Source: BRH-c25 sp035627615 (GTDB taxonomy: Bacteria > Bacillota > Clostridia > Lutisporales > Lutisporaceae). Taken from it: a stretch of 64,000 nucleotides of DNA. Positions within the stretch are counted from its first letter, which is position 1; every line of letters begins with the position of its first letter. The stretch spans positions 1 to 64,000 of the forward strand of contig DASPLL010000045.1 in assembly GCA_035627615.1 (NCBI GenBank). Reading direction: 5' to 3'. The position numbers and the translations under genes were made by a program. The notes under the pieces are model-generated. The model was not told where the DNA came from. It saw nothing but the letters and a program-made list of their open reading frames with translations, and ran no database searches. This document shows positions 16,712 through 25,115 of this stretch, piece by piece.

Positions 16712-18685
16712 TTATTGTATGGGTTTAGCATTCAAAATTATGATAGACCCTTCATGTATATCGGCTCCGGGCTTCGGAGTCTGATCCAGTATAGTTGACT
16801 CCATGTTGTGCTCAAACTCCTGGTCCACACTGTACTTGAGCTTGCTTTTTGCCAATACCTTTATAGCTTCCCTGAGAGACACGTTTCTTACTTCCGGCAC
16901 CTTTACAAGTGGCTTCTCCATAAGCTTCTGCTCTTCCTCGGTATATTGAGGCTTTACATCCAGATATCTTAAGGAATCATATATTATACTCTTTGCAACC
17001 GGTGCTGCAATTACACCGCCAAAGTGCTGCGCCCCTCCGGGCTCGTCTATGACAACCAATACTGCAATTTTGGGATCATTTGCAGGAGCAAAACCACAGA
17101 AGGAGGAAACAAATTTCCCGGGTACGTATTTACCCCCTTCCGCCTTTTGGGCCGTACCGGTCTTACCTGCCACCTTGTAACCAGGTATATAGGAGGCTGC
17201 AGTCGGCGCCACTGCAAACTCCAGAATCTGCCTCATAGTAGCGGCAGTCTCTTTTGAAACCACCTGTCTTACCGTCCGTGACTGAAATTCATGGACTGTC
17301 TTACCATCATTATCGATAACTTTTTTTGCAATTCGTGGTTCCATAAGATAGCCGTCGTTAGCAACTGCAGAAAAAGCAGTTATCAATTGGATAGGTGTTA
17401 CCGATATCCCTTGCCCGAAAGCATTGTTTGCAAGCTCCACCGGCCCTATCGCCCCCAATCCTCTGACAATACCGCTGGCTTCCCCGGGAAGCTTTACATT
17501 TGTCGGAGAGCCGAAGCCAAAAGCTCTTATGTACTTGTACAGCTTTTCTTTTCCCAGTCTTTGTCCTACCTCGACAAACACCGGGTTGCAGGAATTCTTG
17601 ACAGCCTCTGCAAAATTCTCACTGCCGTGCGGGTTATGGCTTCTCCAGCATTTTATCCTTTTACCTGCTACCATTATATAACCTACACAGTTAAAATGAT
17701 CATCAACCTTCACAACATTCTCTTCCAGACCTGCAGAAGAGGTTATCACCTTAAAGGTCGAACCGGGCTCATAGGAATCGGATACAGCAGGGTTTCTCCA
17801 TATCTTGAAAAGAGCATCATACTTCTCTTTCTCGCTCATAGTATCCCATTTATCTATAAACTCCTCCGGAATTTTCCGGGGATCATTATTATCAAAATCA
17901 GGCTTTACAGCCATTGCCAGTATATCCCCTGTCTTTGGCTCCATTACTATTGCAGTGACCCGCTTTGCCTTGTTCTCTATAACTGCATTTTCTACAGCCT
18001 TCTCCGCAAAATGCTGTATGACTTCATCTATTGTCAGTACAAGGTTCAAGCCGTCCTGCGGCTCATAATATTTGGTATCGCTCCCGGGAAGCATCTGCCC
18101 ATGGGCATCTGTCATCATAATATTCCTGCCGGGAAAACCATTCAGATACTTTTCGTAGGTATACTCTACTCCATCCTGTCCCTGGTTGTCGGTATTCGTA
18201 AAACCTAATACATAAGAGGCAAAATTGCTCTGAGGATAAAACCTCTTGCTGTCGTCATTGAATATTATTCCCTCAAGCTCCTTTTCCCTCAGTTGTTTAA
18301 CCTTATCTGCATCCACTTTTTTCTTTATGAGTACAGTATCCTTATTTGCAACTACCTTTTGAGCCAGTGAAGCCTTATCCATTCCAAGGATCTCCGCGAG
18401 AGCATTTGTAACAGCTTCCTTGTCCTTGACCATGGCGGGCCTCACATATATTTCATATGCTGTTGCACTGATTGCCAGCTTTTTTGAGTTCCTGTCGAAT
18501 ATCACTCCTCTTTTGGATTGGATGGGAATGTCCCTGGTCCACTGCTCCATTGCCTTCTGCTGATACTCCGTGCTGTTGATTATCTGGATGAAAGCCAGTC
18601 TTCCCAGAAGCCCTGCATAAATAACAAAAAAAACAAAAAAGACAACTACCACTCTTCTTTTTATAATCACCTTAATGCTGGACAA
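16712..18685 (-). CDS. Class B penicillin-binding protein, SpoVD-like (FtsI family)
   Basis: Septal or cortex transpeptidase. One N-terminal anchor (VVVVFFVFFVIYAGLLGRL) is followed by a dimerisation domain (RGVIFDRNSKKLAIS) and the transpeptidase domain: SxxK as PGSTFKVIT (Ser about 309), SxN as KNSCNPVF (about 365) and KTG as GKTGTAQ (about 508). A single C-terminal PASTA domain occupies about residues 595-657, as in SpoVD; vegetative Bacillus Pbp2B has two. The start is TTG at 18685 with AGGTGG 9 nt ahead. As the only PBP of the cluster it may serve both division and sporulation. Length 657. Confidence 0.92.
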   Translation of the reverse strand: MSSIKVIIKRRVVVVFFVFFVIYAGLLGRLAFIQIINSTEYQQKAMEQWTRDIPIQSKRGVIFDRNSKKLAISATAYEIYVRPAMVKDKEAVTNALAEILGMDKASLAQKVVANKDTVLIKKKVDADKVKQLREKELEGIIFNDDSKRFYPQSNFASYVLGFTNTDNQGQDGVEYTYEKYLNGFPGRNIMMTDAHGQMLPGSDTKYYEPQDGLNLVLTIDEVIQHFAEKAVENAVIENKAKRVTAIVMEPKTGDILAMAVKPDFDNNDPRKIPEEFIDKWDTMSEKEKYDALFKIWRNPAVSDSYEPGSTFKVITSSAGLEENVVKVDDHFNCVGYIMVAGKRIKCWRSHNPHGSENFAEAVKNSCNPVFVEVGQRLGKEKLYKYIRAFGFGSPTNVKLPGEASGIVRGLGAIGPVELANNAFGQGISVTPIQLITAFSAVANDGYLMEPRIAKKVIDNDGKTVHEFQSRTVRQVVSKETAATMRQILEFAVAPTAASYIPGYKVAGKTGTAQKAEGGKYVPGKFVSSFCGFAPANDPKIAVLVVIDEPGGAQHFGGVIAAPVAKSIIYDSLRYLDVKPQYTEEEQKLMEKPLVKVPEVRNVSLREAIKVLAKSKLKYSVDQEFEHNMESTILDQTPKPGADIHEGSIIILNAKPIQ

Positions 18686-18720
18686 ATTAATACACCACCT
18701 TTGGAAAAAGCCTTGTTTGG

Positions 18721-19218
18721 TTAATCTAGCACACTGAGGATATTATTTATCACAGCTTTTGTATATGCAATATATTTATTCTCCTGTACATCCCTGATAT
18801 TGTAAAAGTCCTTGCTTTCACTGTCAGCTGCCTGCTCCGACTTAACCACATTCACGTATGCAATCTGGTTCTGAACATCCGGATACTGCATGCCGAGATC
18901 ATTAACGGCGGCTTTCTCAAGCGCTTCCAGATTGATTGACTTCATCAGCTGTACGTTAAGGTCGGTGTTCTCCTTGACCACTTTATTATATTCCTTCTCA
19001 AGGTTAGTTATATTAAAGTTGATCTCCGCCATGTATGCATAGCGGGATATTATAAAAATGCTCAGCCCAAAAACAAACAAAATACTCATAAGGTGAGTTT
19101 TGGGTTTTGCCTTTTTCTTAACCTTTATCCGGGGTTTTGTACTTTGCTCTGTAATCTGCTGCAATTCCTGTTCTTCATATCTGCTGTAATCATAAGCTCT
19201 ATTATCTGCTCTTAACAT
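18721..19218 (-). CDS. FtsL/DivIC-like septum protein
   Basis: Bitopic protein of 165 residues: a basic cytoplasmic N-terminus (KPRIKVKKKAKPKTH), one membrane helix (LMSILFVFGLSIFIISRYAYM) and an external coiled coil (NITNLEKEYNKVVKENTDLN, in part). The LGMQYP segment near residue 108 is a common FtsL feature. It lies between rsmH and the PBP gene, the standard ftsL place. FtsL partners DivIB and DivIC in the divisome and activates the FtsW-PBP pair. ATG after GGGGG. Confidence 0.85.
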   Translation of the reverse strand: MLRADNRAYDYSRYEEQELQQITEQSTKPRIKVKKKAKPKTHLMSILFVFGLSIFIISRYAYMAEINFNITNLEKEYNKVVKENTDLNVQLMKSINLEALEKAAVNDLGMQYPDVQNQIAYVNVVKSEQAADSESKDFYNIRDVQENKYIAYTKAVINNILSVLD

Positions 19219-19230
19219 TTTTATTCCCCC

Positions 19231-20190
19231 CTAACCCCTTTTAGAACTTACTCTTTCAGCTGCCCTAAGCTTGGCACTTTTTGACCTTGTATTCCTATCC
19301 AGCTCCTCCTGCCCTGCAGACACCGGCTTTCTTGTAATCACTCTCAGAAGAGGCTCTTTCCCACATACGCATACCGGCAGCTGAGGCGGGCATGTGCATG
19401 GTCTTTCCATATTGTTAAAAACGGTTTTCACTATCCTGTCTTCAAGGGAATGGAAGGTTATCACTACCAGCCTTCCTCCCGGTTTTAAAATATCCACTGA
19501 ATCTTCCAGTGCCTGCTTCAGAACCTCAAGCTCATCATTTACTGCTATCCTGAGGGCCTGGAAGGTCCTTTTGGCGGGATGACCGCCCTCTCTCCGTGCT
19601 GCTGCCGGAATGGCCTTCTTAATAATATCCACAAGCTTGAAGGTCGTATCTATCCTGCTGTTTTTTCTTTCCTCTGCAATGAATTTGGCAATCCTGGCAG
19701 CCCATTTTTCCTCTCCGTAATCCCTGAATATCCGGGTAAGCTCCCGCTCCGGACTGTCGTTCACAATATCCGAAGCATTATAATCATTACCGGTATCCAT
19801 CCTCATGTCCAGAGGACCGTCATGCATATAGCTGAAGCCTCTCTCCTCCTCATCCAGCTGATGGGAGGAAACTCCTATGTCAAGCAATATTCCGTCAACC
19901 TGTTCAAATCCATGCTCCAGGGCTATTGCTTTTATATTCCTGAAATTATCACGGACTATAACAATATTGTCCTTATAAGCCTCCAGGCGTTTCTTAGCCG
20001 CATTTATTGCATTGCTGTCCTGATCAATACCTAAAAGCACTCCTCCCGGGACTATCCTTTTTACTATCTCCGAAGAATGTCCGGCTCCTCCAAGAGTTCC
20101 GTCAATATATACCCCTCCCGGTTTAAGTTCAAGGTATTTCAGAGTCTCTTCCAATAGCACAGGTATATGTTCAAAATCCAATATTCCCAC
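19231..20190 (-). CDS. rsmH: 16S rRNA (cytosine(1402)-N(4))-methyltransferase RsmH
   Basis: SAM-dependent methyltransferase (MraW) acting on the ribosomal P site. Visible: HIPVLLEETLKYL, the SAM loop YIDGTLGGAGHSSEI, DGILLDIGVSSHQLD and the end VVITFHSLEDRIVK with a four-Cys segment CTCPPQLPVCVCGKEP. The start is taken as GTG at 20190 although the ribosome binding site is poor; a TTG three codons on is possible. Length 319. It follows mraZ after a gap with two hairpins. Confidence 0.96.
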   Translation of the reverse strand: MGILDFEHIPVLLEETLKYLELKPGGVYIDGTLGGAGHSSEIVKRIVPGGVLLGIDQDSNAINAAKKRLEAYKDNIVIVRDNFRNIKAIALEHGFEQVDGILLDIGVSSHQLDEEERGFSYMHDGPLDMRMDTGNDYNASDIVNDSPERELTRIFRDYGEEKWAARIAKFIAEERKNSRIDTTFKLVDIIKKAIPAAARREGGHPAKRTFQALRIAVNDELEVLKQALEDSVDILKPGGRLVVITFHSLEDRIVKTVFNNMERPCTCPPQLPVCVCGKEPLLRVITRKPVSAGQEELDRNTRSKSAKLRAAERVSSKRG

Positions 20191-20209
20191 CTACTCTACA
20201 ACCCTTCTA

Positions 20210-20314
20210 GTGATTATTAACACAACAGATTTCTAATTTTTCATAGTGTTAATAATCACAACATTGATTTAGTGCCTCGCGTGCCTTAGAAGGAATATAC
20301 GTTATGAGGCACTA
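20210..20314. repeat. Two inverted repeats between mraZ and rsmH
   Basis: The first pair is GTGATTATTAACAC (20210-20223) with GTGTTAATAATCAC (20246-20259), 14 bp perfect. The second is TAGTGCCTC (20270-20278) with GAGGCACTA (20306-20314). Neither has a clear T-run, so they look like structured spacer or repeat remnants rather than simple terminators. Confidence 0.5.
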
Positions 20315-20316
20315 TG

Positions 20317-20748
20317 TTAAATTCCAAGCTGCGACATTTTTTCAGCCACATCTTCATAACTAATATTTGCATCACTATTGAATTTATTCCATTCTTCCTT
20401 GCTCCATATTTCTATTCTCGTCGAAACACCAATTATTACAAGCTCCTTGTCAATATTGGCATAATCCTTAAGGTGGTTAGGCATTACTATCCTGCCCTGC
20501 TTATCCAGCTCACATTCACAGGCTCCTGCAAAAAAGAACCTTACAAAAGCTCTCGCATCCTTATTTGTCATGGGCAGGCTCTTAAGCTTATTCTCCACTA
20601 TGCTCCATTCCTCTGATGAATATATGAACAGGCAATTGTCCAGACCCTTGGTCATTACAAAGCTGTCACCCAGCTTTTCTCTGAACTTCGAGGGCATGAT
20701 CACTCTGTTTTTGGGGTCCAGGGTATGCTGGTACTCGCCTATGAACAT
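20317..20748 (-). CDS. mraZ: Transcriptional regulator MraZ
   Basis: AbrB/SpoVT-fold regulator at the head of the dcw cluster. Two copies of the fold are visible: GEYQHTLDPKNRVIMPSKFRE (in part) near the start and CECELDKQGRIVMPNHLKDY in the middle; both carry the D-x-x-x-R motif. ATG lies 8 nt after AGGTGG. Length 143, the family norm. The promoter region carries four 10-bp-spaced GTGG-type repeats, the type of site MraZ binds to control its own operon. Confidence 0.97.
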   Translation of the reverse strand: MFIGEYQHTLDPKNRVIMPSKFREKLGDSFVMTKGLDNCLFIYSSEEWSIVENKLKSLPMTNKDARAFVRFFFAGACECELDKQGRIVMPNHLKDYANIDKELVIIGVSTRIEIWSKEEWNKFNSDANISYEDVAEKMSQLGI

Positions 20749-20773
20749 ATACTCACCACCTTTATGTCTAATT

Positions 20774-20812
20774 TATCACTTTATACCACTTTACTCCACT
20801 TTAATCCACTTC
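20774..20812 (-). promoter_or_regulatory. Predicted MraZ-binding boxes
   Basis: On the minus strand, upstream of mraZ, four direct repeats follow each other at an exact 10-bp period: GTGGA, GTGGA, GTGGT, GTGAT, each followed by a 5-bp spacer of the form TTAAA, GTAAA, ATAAA. MraZ is known in E. coli and mollicutes to bind short TGG-type repeats with about 5-bp spacers upstream of mraZ. The match is read by eye. Confidence 0.65.
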
Positions 20813-20867
20813 ATGACATATTCTATATAAAATTTAAAACTCCTGCCTTTTTTTTGATAAAGGAAAC

Positions 20868-20912
20868 AAAAAATTAAAAATGATACAAAAGGCCTATTCC
20901 CTTTGTATCATT
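20868..20912 (-). terminator. Rho-independent terminator downstream of lgt
   Basis: On the minus strand AATGATACAAAGGG and CCTTTTGTATCATT pair and are followed by TTTAATTTTTT. It separates lgt from the mraZ promoter. Confidence 0.75.
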
Positions 20913-20949
20913 TATCCTATTCTTAGTATGTTTTATCTTAATTCCAAGA

Positions 20950-21043
20950 CTCCACCTTCTATAAGGTGGAGTTCCACTTTCCAAATTCAGGTGGGGTAGA
21001 GTCCCCATCTGAATCTCCGATGTTCAGCTTTAGCTGAACGAGT
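20950..21043. repeat. Palindrome-rich block abutting the lgt stop codon
   Basis: Three hairpins in 94 bp: CTCCACCTTCTATAAGGTGGAG (20950-20971, in two arms of nine), a stem around GTGGGGTAGAGTCCCCAT (20985-21014), and GTTCAGCTTTAGCTGAAC (21022-21039). The block ends directly at the lgt stop. Hairpin sets like these resemble the ends of IS200/IS605 elements and their non-coding derivatives; no transposase is present, so this is inference. Confidence 0.5.
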
Positions 21044-21844
21044 TCACTCTTTTTCCTCTTCTGCTTTAACTTCTTCCACAGCTTCTGTTTCTTTAACAGC
21101 CTGCTCTTCTATTTCCGGTTTTCTGTTCTTCCGACGGTAGACCATCAAGGCAGCAAAAGCCACTATTATTGCCACGCTTATCAGCTGAGCCGTCCGCATC
21201 CCCATGAACATAAGGCTGTCAGTCCTCAGGCCTTCAATCCAGAACCTTCCTACTGAATAGAGTATTCCATATAACAGGAACACCTCTCCGTCCACCTTCT
21301 TTTTCCTCCTGTACAGTATAAGCACTATGAAAACGCCAAAATTCCATAATGACTCATACAGGAAGGTGGGATGCACCTTTACACCATCCACCATTATGCC
21401 CCAGGGCAGATCTGTAGGCCCGCCGTGGGCTTCCGCATTCATAAAATTGCCCCATCTTCCGATGGCTTGACCGATGATTATGCTGGGAGCCACGATATCT
21501 GCAGTTTCCCAAAAGGATATCTTCCTGGCCCTTGTGAATATATATCCGGTAAGTACGGCTGCGATAAGAGCTCCGTGGATTGCCAGGCCGCCTTCCCTTA
21601 TGTTTATCATTTTCAATATATCGCCTTTATAGTAGTCCCACTCAAATATGACGTAATAAAGTCTGGCCCCTATTACAGCCATCGGAACACACCATAATGC
21701 CAGATCGATTATGTACTCCGGGTCGTACCCCAGTCTCTTTGCTTCATTGTATGCCAGCAGTATTCCCGCCAGTATTCCTGCCGAAAGCAGTATCCCGTAC
21801 CATCTTATTGCTATCCCGTATATCTCAAAAGCTACAGGATCCAT
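21044..21844 (-). CDS. lgt: Prolipoprotein diacylglyceryl transferase Lgt
   Basis: Inner-membrane enzyme that attaches diacylglycerol to lipobox cysteines of prelipoproteins, such as the BMP and GerM-like lipoproteins of this window. Motifs: AIRWYGILLSAG, GARLYYVIFEW, GGLAIHGALI, the Lgt signature GRWGNFMNAEAHGGPTD (in part) and HPTFLYES, with seven membrane segments. ATG at 21844 has GGAGG at 7 nt; an ATG at 21877 is less likely. The C-terminus is an acidic tail rich in Glu. Length 266. Confidence 0.96.
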   Translation of the reverse strand: MDPVAFEIYGIAIRWYGILLSAGILAGILLAYNEAKRLGYDPEYIIDLALWCVPMAVIGARLYYVIFEWDYYKGDILKMINIREGGLAIHGALIAAVLTGYIFTRARKISFWETADIVAPSIIIGQAIGRWGNFMNAEAHGGPTDLPWGIMVDGVKVHPTFLYESLWNFGVFIVLILYRRKKKVDGEVFLLYGILYSVGRFWIEGLRTDSLMFMGMRTAQLISVAIIVAFAALMVYRRKNRKPEIEEQAVKETEAVEEVKAEEEKE

Positions 21845-21943
21845 AGCCTCTCCTCCTATCTTGCTGCCTATATTCATTTAATAAATACTTTACTGTATGA
21901 TTATATGTATTTTTAACCATTACTGTCAAGTTTATTCTTGATC

Positions 21944-22036
21944 GGGGTTGCTGCAAAATGCAGAACGGTCAAGACCGTTCCCTGCACACTGCAGGGATGG
22001 GTCTTGACCCATCCGAAATTTATTACTCTGCAACAG
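21944..22036. repeat. Palindromic repeat element with GATGGGTC motif (copy 1)
   Basis: Contains AACGGTCAAGACCGTT (21964-21979) and GGATGGGTCTTGACCCATCC (21995-22014). The edges are imperfect inverted repeats, GGGGTTGCTGCA on the left and CTGCAACAGTCCC on the right. Copy 2 with the same 20-bp palindrome lies at 26657-26700. Confidence 0.65.
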
Positions 22037-22047
22037 TCCCTAATTAA

Positions 22048-22875
22048 TTAATCGTTATTTGCCAGATCAAGTACTCCGCTTACCGTCTCCATAACGGATG
22101 AATAGTTCTTACCCTGCATGTAATCATCATATGCCAGATACAAAGCCCAGATCAGATGCCACATATCCCCATCTGCATATACAATATTGAGCCCCAGGTC
22201 ATTTAATGCTTCTTTCCTGTTAATACAATAACCATGTGAGAAATACTTTTCGGTCATTACCTTGGTTACCGATTTTGCTCTATCCTTGTTCTCCTTGAAC
22301 ATATTGTTCTCAAGTAAAGCTTCCGCATACTGATAGGATGCTTTTATAGATTTCTCATAGTCTCCCAGTATCCACGGATCAAGCTTGTTTGAAATGGGAT
22401 ACAGAACTGAAGCCGTGATTTTGGTATCCTTGCTCTGTGCGAGCTTTTCCTCCATAAAATCAATGCACAATCTTATCGACTGAACAGGGACCCACAGATC
22501 AGTATATATCGGATGTCTGACAAGTGGGTCTATAGGTCCCAGCTCAGAAATAGGTCCCATCACTATTTCATCTGCACCGATAGCTACCATTGTAGCAGCA
22601 CTTTTAGCGACAAAGGGTATTATAACACTGAAATTATCGCAAAACTCCCTGATCAGATTCACTATTTTATAGGGGGTATCCACAGCACCGCCATAACTAT
22701 TTAAAAAAAGGTCTATTTTTTCTGTTTTCCCGATACTGCAAAGCTGCTTATACAGAGGTACCAATACATAATCATCAATTGGAGAGTAGGATATATAAGA
22801 AATTATCCTGGAATTCCGCATCTTTTCAATGCTTTTGAGCAAGCTCAACCTTTTTTTATTTGTTATTTTCAACAT
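22048..22875 (-). CDS. SDH/SppA-like Clp-fold serine protease
   Basis: The protein resembles the SDH_sah (PF01972) group of ClpP-fold serine proteinases. KIDLFLNSYGGAVDTPYKIV supplies the oxyanion Gly-Gly region, and VAKSAATMVAIGADEIVMGP holds the likely nucleophilic Ser and the conserved GADEI; SELGPIDP follows. Such proteins usually act at or near the membrane, but there is no clear anchor here. ATG at 22875 has GAGGGG at 7 nt; an open frame to 22941 is not supported. Length 275. It diverges from the unknown plus-strand gene at 23105. Substrate unknown. Confidence 0.82.
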   Translation of the reverse strand: MLKITNKKRLSLLKSIEKMRNSRIISYISYSPIDDYVLVPLYKQLCSIGKTEKIDLFLNSYGGAVDTPYKIVNLIREFCDNFSVIIPFVAKSAATMVAIGADEIVMGPISELGPIDPLVRHPIYTDLWVPVQSIRLCIDFMEEKLAQSKDTKITASVLYPISNKLDPWILGDYEKSIKASYQYAEALLENNMFKENKDRAKSVTKVMTEKYFSHGYCINRKEALNDLGLNIVYADGDMWHLIWALYLAYDDYMQGKNYSSVMETVSGVLDLANND

Positions 22876-23104
22876 GATAAGACCCCTCTCGCTCACGAAA
22901 AACTGCGAGCAGTTTTTTCTACTACACATAATATGTGTCAATAGTTGTTTTAGTGAGAGATAAAAAGCTACTTAATATTTATTTTAAGGCTGAACCTTGG
23001 GAAGGGTCATATCCTCAAAAAGTATAAATAAAACCAATATTGTAATAATATAATTATATGTTTTGGAAAAGCAAGTGCTACAGCAGTTAATGGAGGTGAG
23101 GCTT

Positions 23105-23728
23105 ATGCCTTTGCTTAATACGGATGAACTGGCAAGTATGAAGCTCCTTATTATTAAAGACCTGGAAAAGACACTTAAGATCGTCTATGAGCATCAATAC
23201 AGGAATATACTTTCTAAAATTGTAAGCCATAAGAAAAGGTTCACAAAAAAATGCCTGCCCCAGAACGCTTCAGAGGATATCTGCAGATATAACTCACTAT
23301 CGGCAGGACTTACCAGCTACCTGGTAAACCTTTTTGACGTATTTGGTGAGAGCGCTGTGCTTAACGCAAAGAAAACCTTTGAAGAGAACGGTGCCAAATG
23401 GGGTAAGAAACTGCGGAAAAAGATTGACCTGCAGGATGATATAAATGATATCAGTTATGTGATCAAATATCTTTACATAAATGTACCTGAGATGGATTAT
23501 ATTGAAATGTCAAGTGATGACCTGGTGTGGCATCTGAACAAGCTGGGACATGACGGTATAAATGAAGGCTTCGCAAAATTCCATAACAGGTTTTATGATA
23601 TAAAGGCTTCATGGCTGCATTCTTTTATAAAAGCCTTCACCTCGCAGTACACCAGTATTTTTGAAAAGAAGAACGAGGATGATAAAGAAATCATCACACA
23701 AATTGAGCTAAAAGAGGATATTGTATAA
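23105..23728 (+). CDS. Protein of unknown function, 207 residues
   Basis: I do not recognise the family with certainty. The protein is charged and largely helical, with no signal peptide or membrane segment. A stretch FGESAVLNAKKTFEENGAKW is faintly like the start of L-2-amino-thiazoline-4-carboxylate hydrolase-type proteins, but the Cys and Asp motifs of that family are missing. ATG at 23105 has GGAGG at 8 nt; a TTG at 23063 is in frame but lacks one. It has its own strong terminator and diverges from the Clp-fold protease gene. Confidence 0.7.
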   Translation: MPLLNTDELASMKLLIIKDLEKTLKIVYEHQYRNILSKIVSHKKRFTKKCLPQNASEDICRYNSLSAGLTSYLVNLFDVFGESAVLNAKKTFEENGAKWGKKLRKKIDLQDDINDISYVIKYLYINVPEMDYIEMSSDDLVWHLNKLGHDGINEGFAKFHNRFYDIKASWLHSFIKAFTSQYTSIFEKKNEDDKEIITQIELKEDIV

Positions 23729-23767
23729 AAAAACCGCTTTAACACTATTGTTAAAACGGTTTTTTAA
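23727..23767. terminator. Bidirectional Rho-independent terminator
   Basis: AAAAAACCGCTTTAAC and GTTAAAACGGTTTTTT form a long stem around a 6-nt loop, with A- and T-runs at the two edges. It serves the plus-strand unknown gene and the convergent deoC. Confidence 0.9.
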
Positions 23768-23783
23768 GTGGAAAAGGATCTTT

Positions 23784-24440
23784 TTAAAGTTCATTCAGTA
23801 TACTTATTGAAGCACTGGCTCCGATTCTTGTAGCACCGGCTTCTATCATTTTTAATGCGCTGTCCAGATTTCTTATGCCACCTGATGCCTTAACTCCCAT
23901 ATTGGGTCCTACAGTCCTTCGCATAAGCGCTATATCTTCAGCTGTTGCGCCGCCGGTAGAAAAGCCTGTGGAAGTCTTTACGTAATCAGCTCCGGCTTTT
24001 TTTGCAAGTTCACAGGCTGTTACCTTTTCCTCATCACTAAGAAGGCAGGTCTCAATGATCACCTTCAGTAAGGCCTTTCCTTTGCATACATCAGCCACTG
24101 CCTTGATATCTTCCAGAACTGTATCCGGCTTGCCTGCCTTTAATGCTCCGACGTTAATGACCATATCAACTTCGGTTGCTCCATTTTCAATGGCCTGTGC
24201 CGCTTCAAAAGCCTTGGTCTCTTTTGTAGTCGCTCCCAAAGGAAAGCCTACAACAGTGCAGACCTTTACTTCCGTTCCATGAAGGAAGGAATCGGCCAGC
24301 TTAACATTGGAAGCATTCACACATACTGATGCGAACTTATATTCCAAGGCCTCCCTGCAGAGTTTGATTATGTCACTCTCTTTTGCATCGGGTTTCAATA
24401 TTGTATGATCTATATAACGGGCTAATTCTAATTTGTTCAT
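23784..24440 (-). CDS. deoC: Deoxyribose-phosphate aldolase DeoC
   Basis: Cleaves 2-deoxyribose 5-phosphate to acetaldehyde and glyceraldehyde 3-phosphate in deoxynucleoside breakdown. Visible: IDHTILKPDAKESDI, the GFPLGAT segment, EVDMVINVGALKAG, the Schiff-base Lys region LLKVIIETC, and DYVKTSTGFSTGGAT followed by GVKASGGIRN. Length 218, normal for the class I bacterial enzyme. ATG after GGTGGGGG. It is 24 bp downstream of pduL; DeoC makes acetaldehyde, so a route through acyl-CoA to acetyl-phosphate is possible if an aldehyde dehydrogenase is encoded elsewhere. Confidence 0.97.
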   Translation of the reverse strand: MNKLELARYIDHTILKPDAKESDIIKLCREALEYKFASVCVNASNVKLADSFLHGTEVKVCTVVGFPLGATTKETKAFEAAQAIENGATEVDMVINVGALKAGKPDTVLEDIKAVADVCKGKALLKVIIETCLLSDEEKVTACELAKKAGADYVKTSTGFSTGGATAEDIALMRRTVGPNMGVKASGGIRNLDSALKMIEAGATRIGASASISILNEL

Positions 24441-24464
24441 GGATTTTCCCCCACCTTATATTTT

Positions 24465-25037
24465 TTATCTGATGATCTCGCCCATTGTTCCGTTTTGTAT
24501 CCCTGCTGCATTTCCTTCTTCAATGTCGATATGCATATCCAAGGCGTACTCAGGATGAACTCTTACCATTACATTTTCGAATATTATTCCTCTTTCATCG
24601 CCTACTCTTACTTTAACGATATCCCTGTCCTTTAGGCCGAACTTTTCACTGTCGCTTGTATGCAAATGAATATGTCTTGCCGCAACAATGACTCCCTCTT
24701 TCAATTCGACCTGACCCTTAGGTCCGACAACTGTACAGCCCGGGGTCCCCTGAATTTTGCCTGAAGGCCTTACCATACCCTCAACCCCCATAGTCCTTGC
24801 ATCAAACATGGAAATTTCAAGCTGAGTATCCGGTCTCACCGGTCCAAGTATTCTCACACCTTTAAGAGTTCCTTTGGGACCTATTATGTCCACCTTCTCA
24901 TCACAGGCATACTGCCCTGGTTGTGAAAGATCCTTCATTTTTGTAAGCTCATGTCCTTTACCAAATAATATCTCAAGATGCTCCTTTGAAACGTGGATAT
25001 GTCTGTTTGACAGGCTTACAGGTACTAATTTCTCCAT
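24465..25037 (-). CDS. pduL: Phosphate propanoyltransferase PduL
   Basis: Exchanges CoA and phosphate on short acyl groups, making acetyl- or propanoyl-phosphate for substrate-level phosphorylation. The two metal-binding His clusters are clear: VSLSNRHIHVSKEHLE near the start and VIVAARHIHLHTSDSE in the second half, with DMHIDIEEGNA near the end. ATG at 25037 has GGAGG at 7 nt. Length 190. There is no N-terminal extension of the sort that targets PduL to microcompartments and no shell genes nearby, so it is probably a cytosolic Pta-like enzyme. Confidence 0.95.
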   Translation of the reverse strand: MEKLVPVSLSNRHIHVSKEHLEILFGKGHELTKMKDLSQPGQYACDEKVDIIGPKGTLKGVRILGPVRPDTQLEISMFDARTMGVEGMVRPSGKIQGTPGCTVVGPKGQVELKEGVIVAARHIHLHTSDSEKFGLKDRDIVKVRVGDERGIIFENVMVRVHPEYALDMHIDIEEGNAAGIQNGTMGEIIR

Positions 25038-25115
25038 GATTATTCCTCCATTCATATAATTATTTATATAATTTTGATTATGACAAAACTTACTCTTTTA
25101 ACTCTTTTTGGCTTT

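Noticed and set aside
17291..18208. Plus-strand open frame of 305 codons
   Set aside because: Antisense to the PBP gene with its STFK, SCN and KTG motifs; amino acid make-up is rich in Cys, Tyr and His as in shadow frames.
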